NCBI GenBank assembly: GCA_037042915.1
Contig: CM073193.1
Location: forward strand, 3,844,001-3,908,000
Direction of reading: 5' to 3'
Length of the DNA stretch: 64,000 nt
DNA from: Auricularia sp. M13
Lineage: Eukaryota; Basidiomycota; Agaricomycetes; Auriculariales; Auriculariaceae
Shown one piece after another: positions 58,228 to 64,000 of the stretch. The stretch's first letter is position 1. Every line of letters starts with the position of its first letter. The translations under genes and the position numbers were made by a program. The notes beneath the pieces were generated by a model. The model saw only the letters and a list, made by a program, of their open reading frames with translations, was not told where the DNA came from and made no database searches.

Positions 58228-59162
58228 ATGCACCTTGCTCGGCACTCGATCACCAGCACCCAGCCCATCCAGGTATCCGACGCGCGCTTCGACGCCGACC
58301 ACCGTATCTTTACATGCGCGACACCCAATGGCTTTGCGGTCTACCAGACATATCCACTCAGACTCCTGCGCAAGCACGGTATGCACTGGCATCGTCGCTG
58401 GGATTGGCACAATAGATTGACCTGTTGTCGCAGAGCTGACGGACGCCACTCTTGCCATGGTATTGCCCATGCACTCGAGCTCTCTGCTATTCCTGCTCGG
58501 TGGAGGCACTATGCCACTGTACCCGCCCAACAAGGTCGTACTGTGGGACGAGTCTCTCAGCAAGGCTGTCGCAGAGCTCGAGTTCAGGGAGAAGGTGCGC
58601 GGCATGGCCGCTCGCAGGGGCTGGCTGGCCGTCGCGCTCCGACGGCGAGTCGTTGTATTCGAGGTTGGCGAGCAGATCAGGCGACACGCAGAATATGAGA
58701 CCAATGAGAACCTGCGGGGTGCGTTGTGTTGCTCGTCATCGTACAATAGCATGCTGACACCGTCCGGACCAGGCCTCGTTGCAATGGCTACTGCTACAAA
58801 TGCGACGCTCTTAGCGATACCCGGACGGCAGATGGGACATGTACAGCTGGTGCATCTGCCCCCTTGTCCCCCGCCCAAGCTGTCTACCCCAACCGCGCAC
58901 CCTCCACCTTTACCAGCTGCGCCGCCGTCCAAACACCCGACATCAATCATCATTGCTCATGAGACAGCGTTATCTACAATCGCTGTGACACCGAGCGGGC
59001 GGTTACTCCACTACTTCGGCGCGAGGGACACTGGTACGCGTGTGGGACGCGCACACAGGCAATCCCATCGACGCCTTCCGCCGCGGAAGCGACCAGGCGG
59101 AGATATACGCTGTAGCATTCAGACCTGACGAGAAGGGACAGTGTTTGCTTCGCTTCATGTGA
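58228..59162 (+). pseudogene. PROPPIN (WIPI/ATG18/HSV2-like), copy 1, truncated by the duplication junction
   Basis: Exons 58228-58378, 58434-58718 and 58773 onward. The beta-propeller begins MHLARHSITSTQPIQVSDARFDADHRIF and includes FREKVRGMAARRGWLAV and HETALSTIAVTPSGRLL. The next expected part (TTSARGTLVRVWD, then the phosphoinositide-binding FRRG in DAFRRGSDQAEIYAV) is in another frame: near 59,008 two bases seem to be missing. At 59137 the sequence passes into eIF4A3 intron DNA; reading on from the FRRG frame adds QCLLRFM and stops at 59160-59162. The last propeller blades are absent. Intact PROPPINs bind PI3P/PI(3,5)P2 in autophagy; this copy should not. Confidence 0.88.
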
Positions 59163-59173
59163 TCACCACCTAG

Positions 59174-59695
59174 GTCGATTGGTTAACGGAAAAGATGCGC
59201 GCCGCCAACTTCACGGTCTCATCCATGCATGGAGAGATGCCGCAAAAGGAGCGCGACGCAATTATGCAGGAGTTCCGCAGCGGAACGAGGTGTGTTCACA
59301 GTTTCCTTGTAGCCGCAATGTCACCCATTCGTACTGTAGCCGTGTTCTCATTACGACCGATGTCTGGGCGCGCGGCATCGACGTCCAACAAGTATCGCTA
59401 GTCATCAACTACGATTTGCCCTCGTAAGTGCCAGTGCTTTTTCTTTTTCTTTTTTTGCTTATTGAATGGCATTCGTTCAGGAATCGTGAAAACTACATCC
59501 ACCATTGGTCGGTCTGGGCGCTTTGGACGCAAGGGCGTCGCGATCAACGTGCGTGTCTTATAAAGTTTGTATGACTATGCTCATGCTTCAATACAGTTCG
59601 TCACGGTGGAGGACGTCCGTATCTTGCGCGATATTGAGCAATTCTACAGCACTCAAATCGATGAAATGCCTGTCAACGCTGCCGAGCTCATCTAA
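59174..59695 (+). pseudogene. eIF4A3/FAL1 3' fragment (copy 2)
   Basis: Matches exons 4-7 of the helicase at 53764-54288 but lacks the first half, including the ATPase motifs I to III. It also lacks two bases in the [11 protein letters not shown] exon (CACCATTGG for CACCGTATTGG, near 59,503), so even the fragment is out of frame. It follows the truncated PROPPIN directly and has no promoter of its own. Confidence 0.93.
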
Positions 59696-59842
59696 CCGCC
59701 TTAACGTGCGCTGCGCAGTCGTCCAGGTCGTTCTCATTCTCGTCTGTAATTGCTGTAACGTATAAAGCACATGCACCCAAATCTATTCGCTTCCGCGGAA
59801 AACGACCATATATCTGAACATACGATAGCAAAAATAAGAGCC

Positions 59843-60388
59843 TCAATCCTCAGCTAGATGTTTTTGCCAAAACGACACGCTGATATAGCGATCGAATTTG
59901 TATCCCACGTCCTTCAGCTTTCCGACGCATTCAAAACCTTCCCTCGTGTAGAACTTGTCGACGCCGCGCCCCAGCCCAACATTGTCCTCGGCAACGACCG
60001 CGATGACCTCGCGCACGGGCGGATCGCGTTTGCATTTGCGTAGGTCATTGAGCAGGCGCGCCATGAGCATCTTGCCAAGGCCACCGCGTATTGTGTCCGA
60101 ACGGACGTAGATGGAGATTTCGACAGTATGCGCATACGCTATGCGCTCGGAGCGGTATTGTGCGGCGTATGCGTAGCCGAGCACGGAGCGGTCGTTGCTG
60201 GAGATGACGACGACATAGGGCAGGTTCTCCGCGCGCACGGCCTCGAAGCGCCGCGCGAGCTGCTCGCGCGGCGGCGCTTTCGTCTCGAACGTCGCCGCGC
60301 TCTTGTTGCAGTAGAATGCGTAGATGGACGCGATCTCGTCCAGGTCCTCCTCGCGCGCCTCGCGCACTATCGCACCGAGGCCGGACAT
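59843..60388 (-). CDS. GNAT-family N-acetyltransferase, phosphinothricin-acetyltransferase-like (copy 2)
   Basis: Second copy of the gene at 54436-54981. The 181-aa protein is identical although several bases differ, so the changes are synonymous. Both copies have intact upstream flanks and could both be expressed. Confidence 0.87.
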   Translation of the reverse strand: MSGLGAIVREAREEDLDEIASIYAFYCNKSAATFETKAPPREQLARRFEAVRAENLPYVVVISSNDRSVLGYAYAAQYRSERIAYAHTVEISIYVRSDTIRGGLGKMLMARLLNDLRKCKRDPPVREVIAVVAEDNVGLGRGVDKFYTREGFECVGKLKDVGYKFDRYISVSFWQKHLAED

Positions 60389-61536
60389 TGCAGCGCGCTG
60401 GAGGGAGGGATGGCGCACGATGAGATGGCGAGCGGCGAGATGATCGATTCGATGGGCGAATTCCGGATTGGGCACGTGCCGCTGTGGAGAGGCCCAAATA
60501 AATAGTCCGCAATTGGGATCAGATCTGCGGAGGCAGGTAATACCTGCGAATGCGCTGGGGTGGACGGCATTGCAGACAAAAGCGTTCCTGAAGATGCGAT
60601 ATTAGCGAGATGATGAACTGGATTCCCAGGAGGTTGTCAGGCTGGCCGCGAACAGCAGCTATTGTCCGGCCTGGGGACCATGCGACAGAAAAACATAGGC
60701 GAGAGGCGCAACGGAGCAGATGTATTCGGAGAGATGCAGGACGACACCGTAGCCTCCCATGATCCATGAGGTGCGAGCGATACATCCGTTGGGTTGCCAA
60801 TCGCAGAATCCGTCCATTGTCATAAAGTAAATCAATCGACGGCATTGCGAACTGATGTAGTCACCTGGGGAATACCGAGATGAAAATGTACCATGGCCGA
60901 GATAGTGGTGAATCATTGTCGGCGGGGTTGTTTGAGCGCAGAAAGAGCCGCCCAAAACCTGACTGCAGCGAAGCCAGGTTGACAAACGGCACATGGGCAG
61001 GCCAAAATGCAGAGCTTCAGTGAGATATCTCCGAGAGCACGAGGTAGACGGGGGACGAGGGAATAATTGCTGTCGCGAGCACGGACCAAGATGCTGCATG
61101 AAGTCCTCGAGCTTCCGGCAGAGAAATCTCAGTCGTCGCTGAGCGTGCAAGACAGGACCTTGCTTTTATCAGTTCCGCTGCATGGCAATCCGGCGCCGAC
61201 GAGGACATGTGCGCGTCGAAGCATTGTCGCGGTGGAAGTCGGACACTATAGCACCCAAAACACAGGCTATACCGTTGCTAAAAGAATGTCCAGAGTCCGG
61301 AGGTAGTATGCGCAACAGATACACTTCCGTTGCACTTGGTGTTGTAGGGCAAGGGCAATGGAAAGGTTCGAACGCGCGGACGGTTGACTCGCACTGTCAA
61401 GCGGGGACGGAGGCAACGGCGCTGAAAGGTTTTGAACGCCGCAAAACGCGTCTTGCTCCCGAACGACGCACCGCTGCCGCTGTAGGCTTGTGCCCGGTGC
61501 CTCCAGCTTTTACGTCGGCCTTACAGTTGTGCGAAC
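60389..61536. other. Intergenic region between GNAT and SF3A3 (copy 2)
   Basis: Counterpart of 54982-56129 with about ten base differences. The 163-codon minus frame at 60659-61150 stays open. Confidence 0.4.
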
Positions 61537-63363
61537 ATGGACTCTGTGTTCGAAATCCAGCGTCAGACGCACGAGGAAGTTGAGCGCCTCCAACGCGCTC
61601 TTTCCACCGTCCTCTCGCACACGTACCCAACCCAGCAGGCCCACATTGCCAACCAGCACAAAGCCAGTCAGCTGTTGGAGCGCATTTCCAACCGCGTGTA
61701 TGAGCTTAATACCTCATACAATGACGACGCAGCGAGGAAAGCTGAACTTGACGCGCTGTCCGCGCCGACCAATCTTCAGCCTGGCGCCGATGACCTAGCC
61801 GAGTTCTACACGAGGTTGGGGAGACTCAGGGAGCACCACTTGAAGTACCCTGATACCGTAGTAGGAGCCTTCGAAACCGAGCTTGCAGCACTCGTTGACG
61901 AGCCGCTTGAAGGGGAATATGAAGATGAAGATCGTCCGTCGTCCATGTCGTGTTGCTTTTCGATCCCAACTGACGCGCTTCCTTTCCCCTCGCAGCTTTA
62001 TCCGTCATGTTCTCCGGTGAAGAGGCGTACGGCCGTTATCTCGACCTTTACAGCCATCATACCGCGTACAACAACTTGAAGAACATTCGTCGAACGACGT
62101 ACATGCACTACCTCGGCGCCTTGATGACCGTTTCGAATCAACCAGTACACTCTGAACTGTCCATGGAGACCCGATTAACCAAGGAATACGAGTCGTACGT
62201 AGCGCTCATTCATTCATGGGTCGCATTATACTCACATATCCTTCAGATACCTTCAGAACTTGCATACATATCTGCTGTCCTTCACAAAGCGTACACGACC
62301 GTTGACGGATGTCGACAAAGAGCAACTCGTCGCCGAAGCCGAGTTTGCTGCCTTGTGGGATGCGGGCCAGACCGGAGATTGGCAAAAGTCCTCCAGTTCA
62401 GGTGCCGCGAACGGCAATGGTCAGACAGGCATCTGGTGTTCAGCCTGTAAGTCGATTGTTGTTGTTTGTGGTAGGCCCGATCCTGATCAAAAGAAAACAG
62501 GCAAGAAGTCCTACTCGAAACAAACTGTGTATGATGCGCATCTCACCTCGAACAAGCACCAGAAAGCGGCCGCCAAGGCCGAGGCGGCTGCCGCCACGAA
62601 CGGTGAATCTGGAGGCGCAACAGCCAACGGAGGCAACTTCAACAACAGCGCACAAGAATCCAAGAACCGACGACTTGCGCGCTTGACACATCTCGTCACG
62701 GCGCTCCTGCAGCCGCTGGTCAACACTTTGGGGGAGACGAAGTCAAATGTCGAACGACGTTTTGCGTTAACCGCTCGGGAACGTGAGCAGGAGTTGCTGG
62801 ATGCACCAACGGCTGCTGCAACGGCACAAGGCGGTGACGAGCCGCCTGCCGCGGAAGAGGAACAGGAGGAGGAGAAAATCTACAACCCCCTCAAGCTGCC
62901 GCTCGGATGGGACGGCAAACCCATTCCCTACTGGCTCTATAAGCTGCATGGCCTCGGGGTGGAGTACCGCTGTGAAATTTGCTCCGATCACGTTTACATG
63001 GGCCGGTATGTTCACTTCTTACCGAGTATCATTACTTCTCGCTTACCCCCTCTCGTTACCTTAGGAAAAATTTTGAGCGTCATTTCCAGGAGTCTCGCCA
63101 CGCGTTTGGTATGCGGGCACTTGGGCTGCCGAACACGAAGCATTTCCACGAGATTACTCGCATCGAAGATGCACTTGCATGTGCGTCGCCCTGACACCCA
63201 TTTATTTACCTGCTGACTTGTTTCAGTGGCCGAGCGACTGAAGCAGGAGGGTCGCCAGGAAGTCGTGCAAAATGAGACCACTGAAGAGCTTGAAGATGAG
63301 GATGGCAATGTCTACAACCGCAAGACATATGACGATCTTAAAAAGCAGGGTATCATTCGGTAG
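61537..63363 (+). CDS. SF3A3: Splicing factor 3A subunit 3 (SF3a60 / Prp9), copy 2
   Basis: Same six-exon structure as copy 1, shifted by 5,407 bp, and 517 aa. One amino-acid difference was seen: ALMTVSNQ here, ALMNVSNQ in copy 1. All splice sites are kept. A duplicated, apparently intact gene for a stoichiometric U2 snRNP subunit. Confidence 0.95.
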
Positions 63364-63634
63364 CCGAAGCATGGTAACTCCTTCGTGTTATGCTGTTTGT
63401 AAGATATGTCTGCGAAAGATATATAGTAGTCATTGGCCTGTGCTAAGGTGTCGGACTCGATGGCTGGCAACGAGCAGGGAGGCTGAACGGCAACTTGCGC
63501 CGGTCGATCCGGCTTAGACTTGTGGCTTGCTACGTACGAGCCACACCGCGACCTGCACGCGACGTTGGGACACAGCCTGCTGTGAGCCGTGTCCGCTCCC
63601 ATCACAGGCGCATTGAAGTGTAGCGCCGCAAGCG
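63364..63634. promoter_or_regulatory. Spacer SF3A3 to PROPPIN (copy 2)
   Basis: Copy of 57957-58227 with no difference noticed. Confidence 0.45.
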
Positions 63635-64000
63635 ATGCACCTTGCTCGGCACTCGATCACCAGCACCCAGCCCATCCAGGTATCCGACGCGCGCTTCGAC
63701 GCCGACCACCGTATCTTTACATGCGCGACACCCAATGGCTTTGCGGTCTACCAGACATATCCACTCAGACTCCTGCGCAAGCACGGTATGCACTGGCATC
63801 GTCGCTGGGATTGGCACAATAGATTGACCTGTTGTCGCAGAGCTGACGGACGCCACTCTTGCCATGGTATTGCCCATGCACTCGAGCTCTCTGCTATTCC
63901 TGCTCGGTGGAGGCACTATGCCACTGTACCCGCCCAACAAGGTCGTACTGTGGGACGAGTCTCTCAGCAAGGCTGTCGCAGAGCTCGAGTTCAGGGAGAA
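63635..64000 (+). CDS. PROPPIN (WIPI/ATG18/HSV2-like), copy 2, 5' part
   Basis: Same start and first intron (63786-63840) as copy 1. It runs off the window end at the codons for FREK. Because copy 1 is cut at the junction, this one is the likely complete gene, assuming the right end of unit 2 matches the ancestral locus. Confidence 0.85.
   Translation, partial: MHLARHSITSTQPIQVSDARFDADHRIFTCATPNGFAVYQTYPLRLLRKHGMHWHRRWDWHNRLTCCRRADGRHSCHGIAHALELSAIPARWRHYATVPAQQGRTVGRVSQQGCRRARVQGE

Larger units (their letters stand above)
53728..59137 (+). repeat. Tandem duplication, unit 1 (about 5.41 kb)
   Basis: The stretch from GACAGTGTTTGC at 53728 recurs from 59137 onward in the same orientation and continues to the window end. 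Unit 1 holds the 3' half of eIF4A3, a GNAT gene, SF3A3 and a 5' PROPPIN part. Offset between copies is 5,409 bp, changing to 5,407 after small indels. Confidence 0.97.
59137..64000 (+). repeat. Tandem duplication, unit 2 (runs past the window end)
   Basis: Direct copy of 53728 onward. About twenty differences are visible in 4.86 kb, nearly all before the position equivalent to 56,750; the rest looks identical. Confidence 0.97.

Overview
The window is nuclear DNA of a filamentous basidiomycete, most likely an Agaricomycete. The evidence is GC-rich, dense genes cut by many introns of about 45-60 nt, a fungal trifunctional HIS4, a Zn2Cys6 regulator, a CYP63-like P450, a DEDD-type Argonaute and an SSD1-family RNB protein. 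I found no transposon, virus-like element, CRISPR array, rRNA or tRNA gene. All calls come from reading translated frames and splice sites by eye; no database search was run.

Layout. 1-9 kb: 3' part of SSD1, an F-box protein, an orphan gene, an RPR2/SNM1-type zinc-ribbon protein divergent from a BTB protein. 9-20 kb: a compact housekeeping block (CTNNBL1, UTP15, TCTP, protein disulfide isomerase, a small conserved protein, a short-chain dehydrogenase, pyruvate dehydrogenase E1 beta). 21-32 kb: alpha/beta hydrolase, IDH1, HIS4, Argonaute. 32-47 kb: a coiled-coil protein, a secreted PLC-like phosphodiesterase, a gene-poor stretch, a TVP38-type membrane protein, ribosomal protein eL36 and a Zn2Cys6 factor. 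47-59 kb: a P450, casein kinase 2 beta, then SF3B6, eIF4A3/FAL1, a GNAT acetyltransferase, SF3A3 and a PROPPIN. From about 59,137 to the end, the block from the middle of eIF4A3 to the middle of the PROPPIN is repeated in tandem (5.41 kb unit).

The genes do not form one pathway. Local themes exist: mRNA processing (CTNNBL1; SF3B6, eIF4A3 and SF3A3 within 6 kb), ribosome and translation functions (UTP15/TCTP sharing a 112-bp promoter, eL36), and mitochondrial carbon metabolism (PDB1, IDH1). Most neighbours are divergent or convergent with very short spacers.

Most noteworthy: the tandem duplication, which truncates one PROPPIN copy and one eIF4A3 copy and has an uneven spread of differences; a duplicated intron-like segment at the PLC-like gene; an unusually high share of GC-AG introns; several apparent very short introns and micro-exons; and single-base frame breaks in conserved genes that probably reflect sequence errors. 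I did not find a convincing undescribed multi-gene system.
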